Origin: Hypsibius dujardini
Taxonomy: Eukaryota > Tardigrada > Eutardigrada > Parachela > Hypsibiidae
Direction: 5' to 3'
DNA: 37,258 nt
Assembly (NCBI GenBank): GCA_001579985.1
Contig: LRSR01013679.1
Coordinates: 1-37,258, forward strand
This document shows, piece after piece, positions 1 to 10,892 of the stretch. Every line of letters begins with the position of its first letter. Positions within the stretch are counted from its first letter, which is position 1. The translations under genes were made by a program, and so were the position numbers. The notes under the pieces were generated by a model, which was given only the letters and a program-made list of their open reading frames with translations, made no database searches and was not told the DNA's origin.

Positions 1-263
1 ATCCATTTAGAAAATAAAATATATACAGTTTCACAAAAAGGCGAGAAGAGCCACAATGTGAAAGAAGGAAACTGTAAAAAATAAAAGGTGTACAACGCTA
101 TTTATAGTCGCGCCGGACCGCACGCGGACAATTTGAAGCTTTTGGCGAAAAATGAACGATCGCAACAACTAAAGGGCGTGGTCCGGCGAAAAAAATACAG
201 AGAAGTCTTCCTTAGTTAGAAGCTGATTTAGGGAGCTAAATCTTTCCCATTCTACGTGAATTA

Positions 264-407
264 CTGTAGAATCGGGATAACTTGCGCCATAAGCTCATGC
301 TAGCAGTACAAACCAACCCGTCTGATAGATTGCAAATTCATTTGGAAACGCCGGTACAAATTTACGAGGGGGTTCAAAAACCGGCGCAAGTTATCCCGAT
401 TCTACAG
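264..407. mobile_element. Short fold-back (MITE-like) element with 25-bp perfect inverted ends
   Basis: Bases 264-288 and 383-407 are exact reverse complements over 25 bp, enclosing 94 bp, so the unit is 144 bp. There is no coding capacity. The diverged duplicate of the flanking DNA near 3146-3200 carries the bordering words (attctacgtgaatta, then gagttttgct) without this insert, which fits insertion after the duplication. I could not identify a clean target-site duplication, so the superfamily is open. Confidence 0.7.
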
Positions 408-678
408 GTATATTTAGAATCGCGAATAATAGAGTTTTGCTGATGTATCTTGCTACAGATGGAGCTACCATCTGAACATATTCCAGGAATGACAAGAGAC
501 ACTGTCACACAAACGGATGAGCGACGATTACATATACTCACCCAAAGTCAGACAGAATACGCCGAAAAAAGACCCAGGAACCGGTTCCTCAATAGTTTTG
601 TCCTTGCTTGTCGTAGTAAAGCAGAATAGGTTTTGATTTTTGAGCCAACCAAATGAACACTCATTAGTGAGACACTTC

Positions 679-1293
679 ACTGCCGTGTACCGACCGGAAA
701 GCGTAACCGGGATGTGTACCGGAATGCAAATTGAGTATTTCAATTTCAGACCGCTAAGAATTTCATCTGAACCAATGGAAAAAATTCCGACTGCCAAAAA
801 TCGATGATGCATTGCTACGTTAAATGTCCATGTTATTGCGCTGGCGTTGAAATACGATAGGTCTTGTTCCTGCATTTTTCCGGCGATACTGGAAATTAGC
901 GCCTGTGTTTCAGGTTCCACTGTCCAAGGTTTTGAATGCGAGCTATCGAAATTTGCACAGTTCTTCTCTGCTTTTGCACTGCCACAGTGAAAACACCGCT
1001 AATTATTTAGACACCAGTTACTGAATTATCAGTAGACCATTAACAGACTGATGGAACTACCTCGAAAGTATTAGTAACGAATATATAATTTATATTAATG
1101 GCTATATACTGTATGTTTATAAGGAAAGCGTGGCAATTGGTCAAGCTCAGGTCGAACTGACTTCCGATCATTGTCCTCGATCGATCAATCAGCCAACAGA
1201 AGGTGACAAAATGCAAAACATTGACAAATGATTGTTTTATTAATAAACATTTTCGAATAAAGTAATAATCCAATTATAAAACCAATTGAAATC
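679..1293 (+). repeat. Copy 1 of a diverged direct duplication
   Basis: This stretch matches 3192-3626 in the same orientation. Shared words include gcgtaaccgg-atgtgtaccg, aggtcgaactgacttcc and aagtaataatccaatt, with many substitutions and indels; copy 1 has roughly 95 bp more near 750-855. Open frames inside it, such as the minus-strand one at 528-920, are not conserved between the copies, so I treat the segment as non-coding repeat. The pair brackets the cysteine-rich secreted gene. Confidence 0.75.
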
Positions 1294-2635
1294 TAGTCTT
1301 TTCTCGTAATGCTAATAGTGTTGTAGTTCTTTAAATGTTGACCAAGATTATGAAAAGAAGCGTGGGTATATCTTATCCCAGTAATAAAAAAATGTTATTT
1401 TGGTTAAGTTTCTTATAAGAAAATAATTTGGAGAAGTTTTTGCTTTTGTATCTGACTGGCTAATTGCACGTTCCTCCTTTCACATTATGCCAATGATATG
1501 AATTATAAATATTTGTTTATAACAGTATACATTAAAAAATCAAAGATGTTTTTGCGGACTATTATATTTTTAAGAAGGGACCTTACATCAGTACATCAGG
1601 AGTAAGTAGCTCATTCGATTCAGTGTCTTCATATCTTCGCAGTTTGTCCGGCTTGCTTTGCAGTTCTATTACTTTACAGGTCAGCGAAAGCAACAGTGAC
1701 TGAAAATCAGTTTCTGCGGGCTCAGATGCACGGTAGCAGTCATCTATTGCACTGAAATAATATTGCGATTTGCACACCAATTACTTTACATTGCGCCATT
1801 GAATGTCGCCATTGAATTTCAGGTTTTGCAACGTGCCTAAAAATAAGAGCAGTTTTGTATTTTCAAAGCACGAAAAAACCATAAAGATAAATTCAGCCGT
1901 CACAGCCGAAGTCGCTTCATTTGATAGTATCGGTAGCGGGACTTGTGCAACTCTGTGCAGTTCGCTACACCTCTAGTACATTATGAGGTTGAGGTAGAGA
2001 ACGAAATTCCTGGCAAAGTCTTTGTCACCGCATGCGGATGAACATTCAAGATAGTGGTACCCGTTGTTGAGGGAGGAAGATTTCCCCTAAATTTCGCATA
2101 ATGTCGTGGCATATAGTAGTCATTGGTAATGTGCTTTTCGTCTTCAGTCACCTAGAACTACACCGGAAGCTTGCGGCTAATGACTATTAATGACATTCGA
2201 ATTTGAGTCGAAATTAGCGCAAAATGCTCCGAAATACCTTGCGGTAATCATATGCAGGACAATACTTTTAGGTGCCTCGATGTCTAGACTTATGCAATAT
2301 GTTTTGCCGGCACCGAATTTTTCTGGCCTTGGATCCCTCTCGGCAGGATTGTAACATCCAGTTCCGAAGAATGGCTGTTTGGTATGCCAGCCACTAGCCC
2401 ACCACCTATAAAAGAGTGCATGGTATTAAGAATAATTTTGAAGACTTTCTTCGTTCGCTTTTGCACTAGGCTTTTCTGAGTCGCCAGTTTCCGACCTGCA
2501 CTAGGTAACACTTGTAAGTTTGCGTTAATTTTGACTTATTTTTTTATGCTTTTCGTACTGTAACTATATGGCCATACAGTATATATGTCTGACCTTGTTT
2601 TGTATTATCATTTGGTAGACACTATTTCAGGAAGA
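1294..2635. other. Intergenic stretch with one weak possible exon
   Basis: Mostly AT-rich DNA. A minus-strand frame at 1583-1757 follows a good acceptor (ttatttcag on the minus strand) and reads about 58 residues with coding-like composition ending in a stop. I found no partner exon and do not recognise it, so it is not called as a gene. A minus-strand frame at 2290-2511 has no supporting signal. A TATA-like word sits at 2578-2585, about 50 bp before the start of the cysteine-rich gene. Confidence 0.4.
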
Positions 2636-3037
2636 ATGTCGCGGATTTCTCTGGCAATTATTCCAGCGGTACTCTGCTGTAAGAACATTACTCTCTTGCT
2701 TCATTTTGGAACCTTGCGACCTATCGGAGCATGCAAAGAAAAAAAATGTGTTCTAATTTTTTTCGATATGTGTATTAATGTAGGTTTGTTGATCATGCAA
2801 ATGGCTGAACCGATCCAGGCGGCCTGCGACGGCACCGCATGTGGATGCTTCAAATTCTCCTGCTGGGCTTACGCCAGCGCGAACTACCCCAAGCAGGGGC
2901 CACATCCTCCGTGGTGCTACACCCAAAAGCTCGGAGTGCCCAAGGGGCAGAAGAACTATGCAAGCTGCGTCGGAGACGGAGACTGCTCGTGGTCCATGCA
3001 GTGCGGCGATGACAAGACCCACATTGCCTTCAATTGA
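2636..3037 (+). CDS. Small secreted protein with eight cysteines (two exons)
   Basis: Exon 1 is 2636-2678 and exon 2 is 2784-3037, joined across a 105-bp intron (gtaagaac to attaatgtag). Splicing gives 98 residues: a hydrophobic N-terminus of about 27 residues ending in PIQA, a typical signal peptide, then a mature chain of about 71 residues with eight cysteines, including CGCFKFSCWAY, WCYT and CVGDGDC. From memory, CWAY...WCYT...DxDC resembles small secreted cysteine-rich proteins of arthropods and nematodes, but I cannot name the family or function. AATAAA at 3039-3044 overlaps the region just after the stop. The intron is a multiple of three and has no in-frame stop, so unspliced RNA would still be open, with a longer interrupted signal region. 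Confidence 0.75.
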   Translation: MSRISLAIIPAVLCCKNITLLLHFGTLRPIGACKEKKCVLIFFDMCINVGLLIMQMAEPIQAACDGTACGCFKFSCWAYASANYPKQGPHPPWCYTQKLGVPKGQKNYASCVGDGDCSWSMQCGDDKTHIAFN

Positions 3038-3038
3038 A

Positions 3039-3044
3039 AATAAA
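3039..3044 (+). terminator. Poly(A) signal AATAAA
   Basis: Canonical hexamer one base after the TGA stop of the cysteine-rich secreted gene, implying a very short 3' UTR. Confidence 0.65.
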
Positions 3045-3191
3045 ACTTAATTACACATTAAATAAGGGAAACCCTGCATTTGTTCGCCTGTAAGTTTAGG
3101 AAAGATAAATAGGACTCTGCCGGTTCTTTTTATTTCAATATTTTGCATTCTACGTGAATTAATTGCGCAATCGAAAGCAATAAAGAGTTTT

Positions 3192-3626
3192 GCTGCCGTG
3201 TGCCGGGAAGCGTAACCGGAATGTGTACCGGGATGCAAATTGAGTTTTGCGTGAAATTAAAATTTGATAGGTCTTATTTCTGCATTTTTCTGCACAGTTC
3301 TTCTGCGTTTGCGCTGCCACAGTCAGGACATTGTTAGTTATATAGACACAAGTTATCAAATTATCTGGAAACCATAAACAGGCTGACGGAACTACCTCAA
3401 GAATATTAATAACAAAAATTTAATCAATATAAGTGGTTATGTACTTATTGTATGGTTTATGAGGAAATTGCAGACCTTGGTCAACTCCTGGTCGAACTGA
3501 CTTCCGGTTATTGTCCCCGACCAATCAGTTGCACAAGAGAAGGTGACGAAAAGCGAATAAAAAGTGGTTTTACTAATAAAAATTTTGGAATCAAGTAATA
3601 ATCCAATTCTAGAACCAACTGAAATA
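3192..3626 (+). repeat. Copy 2 of the diverged direct duplication
   Basis: Direct, diverged match to 679-1293 (see that entry). The similarity probably begins earlier, near 3146, where attctacgtgaatta corresponds to 250-264. It lies immediately 3' of the cysteine-rich gene. The rest of 3627-4017 shows nothing I can name. Confidence 0.75.
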
Positions 3627-4017
3627 TATGTATTCTACATGTAGCCATCTAACTGAAATCTCAAAAAAACTTCCTCTTCAAAACTATTCCGACAAAATTC
3701 TTTGGGGTTGTTGATTAATTTCATTTCAAAGTGGCCCAACGGTATACGGGAATCATAGTCCAGCAATCCCAATTAACTTGAATTACATATACTCTGTATT
3801 ACATGTACTTGGACTGGCGTCATGAAGAGCTTAGCAATCAAGGTATTGTAATGCACAGGTGCAGATGGTTTCGCACAAGGGGGTAAAGAACACCTAAATA
3901 AAGACTGGCCTAGGTGTGAGTACAAAGGACTCTGATAATGAGATCGGAAGTGCTTGTATTAGTAGAGAGGGGCAATTTTGGTCCAAAAGTGAAAGAGTTC
4001 TGCATTTTCATCTTTTC

Positions 4018-4420
4018 TCACCTGGGACGATTTTGAGGGGGAGGGGGCTCAGAAGGTCTCCGCTTTATATTTCGTTAATAGAGCTATAATTACGATCATT
4101 TTCAAAACTAATTTTATTGGTCAGGATATGAAATTTTTTTTCGGCAGAATTTCAAAGTTCAAAAAACCCTGGAAAATTCCATTTCCTGATTTTGACCTTA
4201 AAAACTACATTTTTGCAAATAATCGAATTTAACGACTTTTGACTCTATAGCTCTGAAAAATGAATTTCAAATTGTTTGGAATTAGCAGGATTTTTTAGAT
4301 GTTAGGGGCTGATGGCCGATGAAATTAATTTTAGAAATCGCCGAAATTATAACTTTATTAACAAAATATAAAGCGAAGACATTGTGGGTTCCCCCTCTCA
4401 AAATCATTCTAAGTCAGGTC
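4018..4420. repeat. Fold-back element with ~80-bp imperfect arms
   Basis: The left arm (about 4018-4097, with gattttgag and cgctttatatttcgttaata) is an imperfect reverse complement of the right arm (about 4340-4418, with attaacaaaatataaagcg and ctcaaaatcattct). About 240 bp lie between, with weaker complementarity inward. It is non-coding and of MITE or fold-back type; no target duplication was identified. Between it and the kinase gene end at 4672 nothing else is visible. Confidence 0.6.
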
Positions 4421-4671
4421 GACATTTTCCAAACATTGTGTTTTCTGTCAATTTAAACAATAAATCAAATAATGAACAATCCCATGTTCCAGTACGAGTA
4501 CGAGTTTAAGACGTAATCTTAATTGCCTCTCATATGAAATTTTTCACGCGTAAAATAAACATCGGAACAAAATGGAACTCGTGTACGGGCAATTTTTATG
4601 ACTGCAACTTTCTTGGGTTGTCAAACAGAACGCGGAAACATACTAATCACCGAAATTAATGCGGGGTCCCA

Positions 4672-7600
4672 TCACTCCTGCTCATAAACAAGTTCAATCT
4701 TGCCAATCTGATTGCCAAGCGAGACTACGGTCAAATCCTTGCAAAGCTGAGCTGCGTTCGGTCTCTCAGCAGGGGTCCTTGCCAAACACTTCCGTACAAT
4801 TTCCTTCAAAGCAGTTCCCATCCGTTGGGCACCCTCAGTGTGTGTCAGGTCCGGGCTGGCGCCTTGTGACACATACCTCGCGAACTGTATCTCCGGACTC
4901 TCCTTCGTGACCTGCTGAAGGGAACTTTCCGTTGAGACTACGGTGCCGTCAGTCGTTCGATACTCTACCCGACCCTTGTCGAATACTTCCACGGCAACAC
5001 AGCCGAAACTCCAAATATCGCTGGCTCTGCCGATGTTAGTAGCAGCCAAGGGAGAGTTATCTCCAAATGACGCCAAGTGTTGCAGCATCTCCGGGGACAT
5101 GTGTCGCAGTGTGCCAGCCTTGGCACGAAAGCCCCCGGTGATAGTACGTTCTTGCTTCAGCAAATAATGGTTCTCTAAATCGCCAATCCGGCAGCTCTTT
5201 TTATCCTCGGTCAGGAAGATATTTTCTCCCTTTATATCGCCGTGGAAAATGCTATTTTTATTTTCGATACTGCCGAGGCCGTGAAGGTATGCGAGGCCGT
5301 TTGCCACTTGCCCCAATAATGGGATCAAGTCCCCTTCCTGGGGATTGCCCCTCTCCGCAAAATCATGCAGAGTTCCACCTGTGTAAGAAAAGCACATCCA
5401 CATTTAGATAGCTTTTAACCTGCTACGGTAGTACGTTACGTTAGTACGACAACATTTATCCTTCTATAAAACAAATATGATGCCGGTCATGGACCTTTAA
5501 TCGTTTTGTATTTTCAGAGTCAACCGTCGGGAATTCGGTAGTCACTGTAATAGGGGGTAAAATGGTATTTTCAATTCTGATCGATCTAAATTTTTTACCG
5601 CACGGTTTGATCATAATGGTTTTTTTATCACCAAAATATTACGCCGTTTATGTATTTATTGTGTATTTTAGAATATATACGGTTCCCGTTTAAGAACAAA
5701 TTTAGATTAACAAGTTTAAGAATAAGAAGTTTTATAACTCATGTGTAAGAGCAAATTTTGATTGCCGAGTTTTACAAAGCTCTTTCATTCAGATTTGTTA
5801 AAAAACTTTCTGTTCTTGCATCAAGCTGTCCTAGAAAACATTATGGCATCTATTATTTAATTTATAATCTGTTTCGAGGCGTACCAACACTTCATTGGCA
5901 CTGTGCATTCATTCCTGGAAGTACTTTCTCGCATTCTGGGTTTTGGATTCCGGCTTCGATCTCGTAAACAACTTGTTGCAGTTAGCTGATTTAAAATCAA
6001 ATTGCTGTATTTTGTATTCGAAAAGTTTTCTGTACATCCAGTAATTCAGTCGGGTCCCGTTTTGGTTCGGCTTCTAAAGCCATCTTATCAGCGTTGCTAC
6101 TGTATTTGAGCTCGAAGCTCATTCCACAGTATTAACTATGTAGATTACAAAGATGACCCGCTTTTGGCCAGAAAATATGGTGGCTAGGATTTGGCCAGAC
6201 TCTTTGCACAAATTTGTCTTCTGCGTTGAATCCAGTAAAACGAGAATTGGTGGGTTTTATTTTCAAGGAAATTTCGAAGAAATTATAATTTTTTAACTAG
6301 CCCCAAATATGGGAGCACATAAAGACAAAGTTCAAATTAAATATGAGGACTAATTCCACGGTTGGGTAAGATGTACGGGACGAAAATAGTCGGTAGTAGC
6401 GGGACATGTAGCAAAGATGGTAGTTGTAGTTTGTAGTTAGTAGTTGTCTTTAGTACTTACAAGGAAATGAGACCACTCTGTACAGCGAATTTCTTTATAT
6501 CTGTTTGCTCTCACCGATGCACTATTGCCTGGTCTCTTCGATTCTATCGAGAAAATTACCAGAAAACCAGAACTACTATTTTAAATAAATAAAAACTGAC
6601 TAGTGGTGGTATATAGGAGACGCTGTATATGTTACCATCTCTGTGAATTAATCAATCAATAAAATATGTCTGCGTTTATTCAATCGATCAGTTCGTTCAA
6701 AATCAAATAATCAATCAGTACATGTTTCAGTAATATAGACAGCGCCCTCTATATACTACCACTGGCCAGTTTTTATTTATTTAAAATAGCAGTTCTGGTT
6801 TCTGCCGATTTTCTCGACGGAATCGAAGAGACCAGGCAACAGTGCGTCGGTAAGAGCAAACAGATATAAAGAAATTCGCCATCCAGAGTGGTCTCATTTC
6901 CTTGTTAGTAGTTTCGTATTTGTATTTTTCAGTTGTACTTTTTATTCAGTATTTACGTAGTTGTACTTTCTAACTGCAGCTTTTAGTTTGATTTTGTGCG
7001 TTTCTAAATGCGAAGGAGAGTATTTTTTATTAGTATGGTCAATTCCTGGAACACTGAAAATACAAATGGACCTTGCTGAATCTTGATCCACAGTGGTGTT
7101 ATGCACTATAGTACCGTTACTATACACCGTTGTGCTATTAACTCTCTGTTTCAGGCAAAGGCCTGAGCTTGTTCGCGAGGGTTTCTTCTCAAGTTCCTAA
7201 CTGGCTGTTTTTTAGCTTTCAGGGCCCACATTCCCTAATGTCAAACTATCTGTTTACATATAATATCAATCATTGCGTTTAACGCCCTGACCCAACCATA
7301 CTGTATGCCAATCATTGAGATTATATTAAGAAACTGTATAATCATTTTCACCGTGTGATATTAATTCATAACGATTTTTATGAACCACGAAAACTAAAAT
7401 TGCAACGAAATAAATACAAAATTGTAAAATTCAATTAGAAGGTACAACTACGTAACTACTAAATAAAAATACTACAACTGGAAAATACAACTACTAAATA
7501 CCAAAGACAACTACCATATTTTATACATATTCGTAGTAGTGAGGCTGATTTCAACAACGACCAACCTGCATAATATTCCATTAAAATACCCGGCTGGGGT

Positions 7601-10262
7601 TTTACCGATGGGGTGAGGGCGTTCAAAGCAATGGGCAGCATACCACACACGATATACTTGACAATATTGGGATGTTGCAGGGACAGTAGTACTACCTTGA
7701 CCGATTCCTCCAAGCTCGTGCTTCGCAACATTTTGAGGGCCAGCGGTTTCTGTCCATAGGAGTAAGTGACCCCGTAGGGATCGTTATTGTTGATGATTTT
7801 AACGGAATAAACATCCGCAAATCCGCCTTTTCCAATGTCACTGATCCATCGGAGATAGGCAACATTGCTGTGCCGCATGCTCGGCTTCTCCGGCAGTGCG
7901 GCGGTGATGGGCTCTGGGTAAAGAAGGTAGGCTACAACCGGAGGCGATTCCGATACTTCACCCGTCTCAATCATCCCCTGTAGTTCTGGACTAAAGAATT
8001 TGAGGAGCTCTTCAGCAGTTAATTGTGATCTGGGATTTCGTTCGAAGCACCGTTGGCAGAGCTGTCGTATGACTGTCGGTATCCCTTCGGGAATGTACGG
8101 CCTCCCCCCAGCGATCATCTTGGCTTGGAACTCCTCCTCTGACAGATGTGGGCTCAGAAGAATTCCGTTCTTGTCGACGTGTTGCAAGTTTAGTTGAGTG
8201 ACCATATCCAGCACGATGCAGCCTAAACTCCACAAATCCGCATGAGTAAAAGTCTGAAAACGCAACGTACATAAATGACGGCTGCTGTCCGTGAGTAATT
8301 TGTGAAACCAGTAATGTTTGAACCCGCTGCAGTATGCGTGGCTCATTTTATATTAACGGATGTTTTAACTAATTGCTCTGCTGAACTCGTTATAAATTTT
8401 CTAACGTAACTTTTCATCTTAATAGGGCACGTTCTAAAACATGCACTTCCATATTTCCAACATCATTGAAAATGGAATTTATATAAAAAATCTAAAGTAA
8501 ATTTTGTCAATTTCATTTAAAACATGCTTTTACATATGGGTTTAAAACATTTGCAATCACCATTCCCAACCCTTACACAAGCTGTCATCTTCCAGAGATA
8601 AAACCAGGAAGGACGCACCTGAAGTTTTGTATGTAATAAAAAATTCATCCGAATAACATTCGGGACTTCTTGAGTTTTAAAATATTAGAAATTGAATTAC
8701 TTATTTTTAATTTTCAGCTTTTCATACCTGAATGGATTTAAGTACGGTGCCAGTCAGTCGAGATTTCTTTTTCTCAAAAAATTTACTGTGACCATACATG
8801 AAAAAATGTTCAATTTAAGAGATGTATGCTGCATAATGTAGTCACAACCTCAATCTCATTTTGTTTGTTCTTTTCATTTTTCCTTGATTTATCGAGTACA
8901 GTAAGTGACCAATGCAGTGCAGCGGTGCAGTGGGGTAGTGGAGTGCATGTTTTAGAACGTGCCTCTTACTAGTTAATAGTATTGTTACAGCTCGCTGATA
9001 TTGTTTGTCTGACACCAGCATTTTGAAAAGTCGTGTTAATGTAATGGTTTTAATTAAAAATTGTTAACCAAGCAACACGGTGTTTGAAAGCATAAACTTT
9101 GAGTTAAAGTTTAAAAACTAAAAAAGTATGTCTGTAATGTAATACTTCATTTCCTACACAAACAAAGGTGCTGACTCTACTCAACATACCGCGAGGTGTG
9201 GTCCAAAAAGTTTCTCGCCATCACCTCTTTGAATCAACGCCAGTAACTCTGGGTAGACGTAATAAACATTCGCATTCCCTAGCAGTTGTAGACAATGATA
9301 TATGTCAGGATACATAGCCGAAATCGGTAAGGCAAGAATCTTTAAAGAAGTAAAACTGGGGGGCCAATTTTACGATTCCCGTTCGAATACTTCCGATTAC
9401 AAAAGGAGGATCTTGACGGTGAAGATAGCATAAAGCGTCAAGTATGTGCATTGCGTACTGCAAAATTTCAGCCGTTGAGAGGTTCTTTCGCAATACAAAA
9501 CGCCACAAATCGATCCAGCAGTTAACGCTGGCCGGAGCCGCCAATCCTTCTAAAACAACAAACAATAAATTAATATTCGAACTAACTCGATTCATATATT
9601 TAAGGTAAAAGTGGCAACGATAATAATAATTCAAGGTCAATAATAAAAAAATTTTAACATAAAGAACAGTACAATTTAAGCTCAATAGAACAAGCCAAGC
9701 ATAGTGAAATATATATATATAAGTATATACTGTATTTGACGTAAAGTTGCATCAAACTAATCATACAACACTCAGACGTGGCACCTTGAACCTTGCACTC
9801 GTAATCCTCAAGGAGGAATGCAATCTCGAAGGACCTGCAGCCGCCCCATGGTGCTCTTCTAGCTGCATGTTCCTCCGAAAACGGTTGAACCGCCACCCCG
9901 ATGAAATGAACAAAGGCATTGTGACGAATCGTAATAAATTTTTTCATCATCTGTCTGACTAACTCCAGTGTCACAGTTTCACTGGTACTGGTAAACTCCA
10001 TTGTACAAAATAATGTACGTTTTTCGGCAGTTTTAGCTGGGTTCGGGATAAACACTGTTCGGACAGATGGAGTACTGAACAGGGCGTATCGATCGAATAA
10101 GCTTCCTATAATATTGGAATCCGTAGGCTCCAACTGATTCAAATGAAGGGGGTTAGACAGTTTCCCATGTCTATCTTCCAGTACCAGCTCGATGGCATCC
10201 CGAAATAACCCGGCTGGCTTGGGATGTAAAATGCAACTGTCTGAGTCGTTGAGGTCTGCCAT
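4672..10262 (-). CDS. Tandem pseudokinase-kinase protein (four exons, one frame break)
   Basis: Exons in transcript order: 10262-9785, 9549-9190, 8253-7566, 5378-4672. All junctions are GT-AG and phases agree, except for one extra base in exon 2 between about 9303 and 9346 that brings a TGA at 9305-9307. Ignoring it, the product is about 743 residues. Domain 1 (about 60-366) is kinase-like but lacks the beta-3 lysine and reads GSIRT where HRDxK belongs; its C-lobe (DLWSLGC, then CFERNP) is recognisable. Domain 2 (about 415-735) has GKGGFAD at 420-426, ALK lysine 453, HGDIKGEN 554-561, DLE 575-577 in place of DFG, SPE 603-605 and DIWSFGC, so it may be active. There is no signal peptide or membrane segment, so it is probably cytosolic. 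Pseudokinase-kinase order recalls JAKs, GCN2 and plant tandem-kinase proteins, by architecture only. The frame break may be a recent mutation or a sequence error. Confidence 0.78.
6459..6905. mobile_element. hAT-like miniature element with ~175-bp inverted arms
   Basis: The ends at 6459 (acaaggaaatgagaccactctg) and 6905 are inverted repeats extending about 175 bp inward (to about 6634 and 6731) at high identity, around an AT-rich centre. Flanks tagtactt (6451-6458) and tagtagtt (6906-6913) match at seven of eight bases, as expected for an 8-bp hAT-type target duplication. It has no coding frame. It lies inside the last intron of the tandem kinase gene and interrupts one arm of an older inverted repeat (6441-6975 against 7440-7520). 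Confidence 0.75.
7440..7520. repeat. Inverted partner of the DNA flanking the hAT-like element
   Basis: The reverse complement of this tract matches 6441-6458 plus 6906-6975, with shared words tagttgtctttgg, ttccagttgta and tacgtagttgtac. It therefore serves as an empty-site copy for the hAT-like insertion. Both are tagttgta-rich low-complexity DNA within the same kinase intron. The intervening 6976-7439 shows no gene. Confidence 0.6.
8426..8963. mobile_element. Mutator-like miniature element with 9-bp flanking duplication
   Basis: Terminal inverted repeats begin ggcacgttctaaaacatgca at 8426 and end with the reverse complement at 8963, roughly 23 of 26 bp matching. Flanks tcttaatag (8417-8425) and tcttactag (8964-8972) agree at eight of nine bases, the target-site length known for Mutator-like elements. 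The 538-bp body has no coding frame. It sits in the intron between exons 2 and 3 of the tandem kinase gene. Confidence 0.7.
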
Positions 10263-10892
10263 TGTGTTAGAAACATAGGGTCTCCTTGCAGCTTAAAACA
10301 TTTCCCAATTTAATGGACTAAAAGTCTTCATCAGTAGTTAATATCACAAACTACTGCATTTCAGAGCTTATTGGACCAGCTATCAACTGAGAATTACGCA
10401 GATACATGCGACTACTTTATACATTGTTTCTATAATCTTTCATATATGGGCGCTGGACTATCCGAATAAAGAAGGCCCACTTCAACAGATCAAGTTTCAT
10501 TTACACAAGAAATTGTTATCTTATATCTCACAATTATCGTATTCTTGCTGGTTAAACGATGTTAAACTGCATCAAGCTGAACCGCCGGCGCAACCAGAAG
10601 GTTCTTCTACGAGGCTCAGTCGCGTTTGCCCTGCCCGCAAGTGGCCTTACCAGACACTGTTCCATGGGGCCTGCATGAAAAATACGAAAAAGATACGAAA
10701 AAACGAAAATGAGAACACTACGAAAACCCGGTTTAACGAAAAGTGAAACATGGGAAGATTAAAATCCTCAAAATCAGGAAAGAAAAAGAAAATTGAATTT
10801 ATTAAAAACGAAAAAAGGAACAAAAATTAAATATTAATTTTACAGGGTCCGTAGGCATGTGTATGAGTTACCGTATGCTCCCGATCTCAAGC
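10263..10892. other. Upstream region of the tandem kinase gene, with an A-rich repeat
   Basis: This should contain the promoter of the minus-strand tandem kinase gene, though I see no convincing core element. Bases about 10660-10830 (gaaaaatacgaaaaa..., ggtttaacgaaaagtgaaac) are an inverted copy of about 21005-21190, so they form a dispersed repeat. No gene is visible. Confidence 0.5.

Noticed and set aside
528-920. 130-residue open frame on the minus strand
   Set aside because: It opens at a GTG, shows no domain, and overlaps a duplicated segment whose second copy does not keep the frame.
1040-1273. Minus-strand frame of 77 residues
   Set aside because: It lies wholly within the diverged duplication and is not conserved in the other copy.
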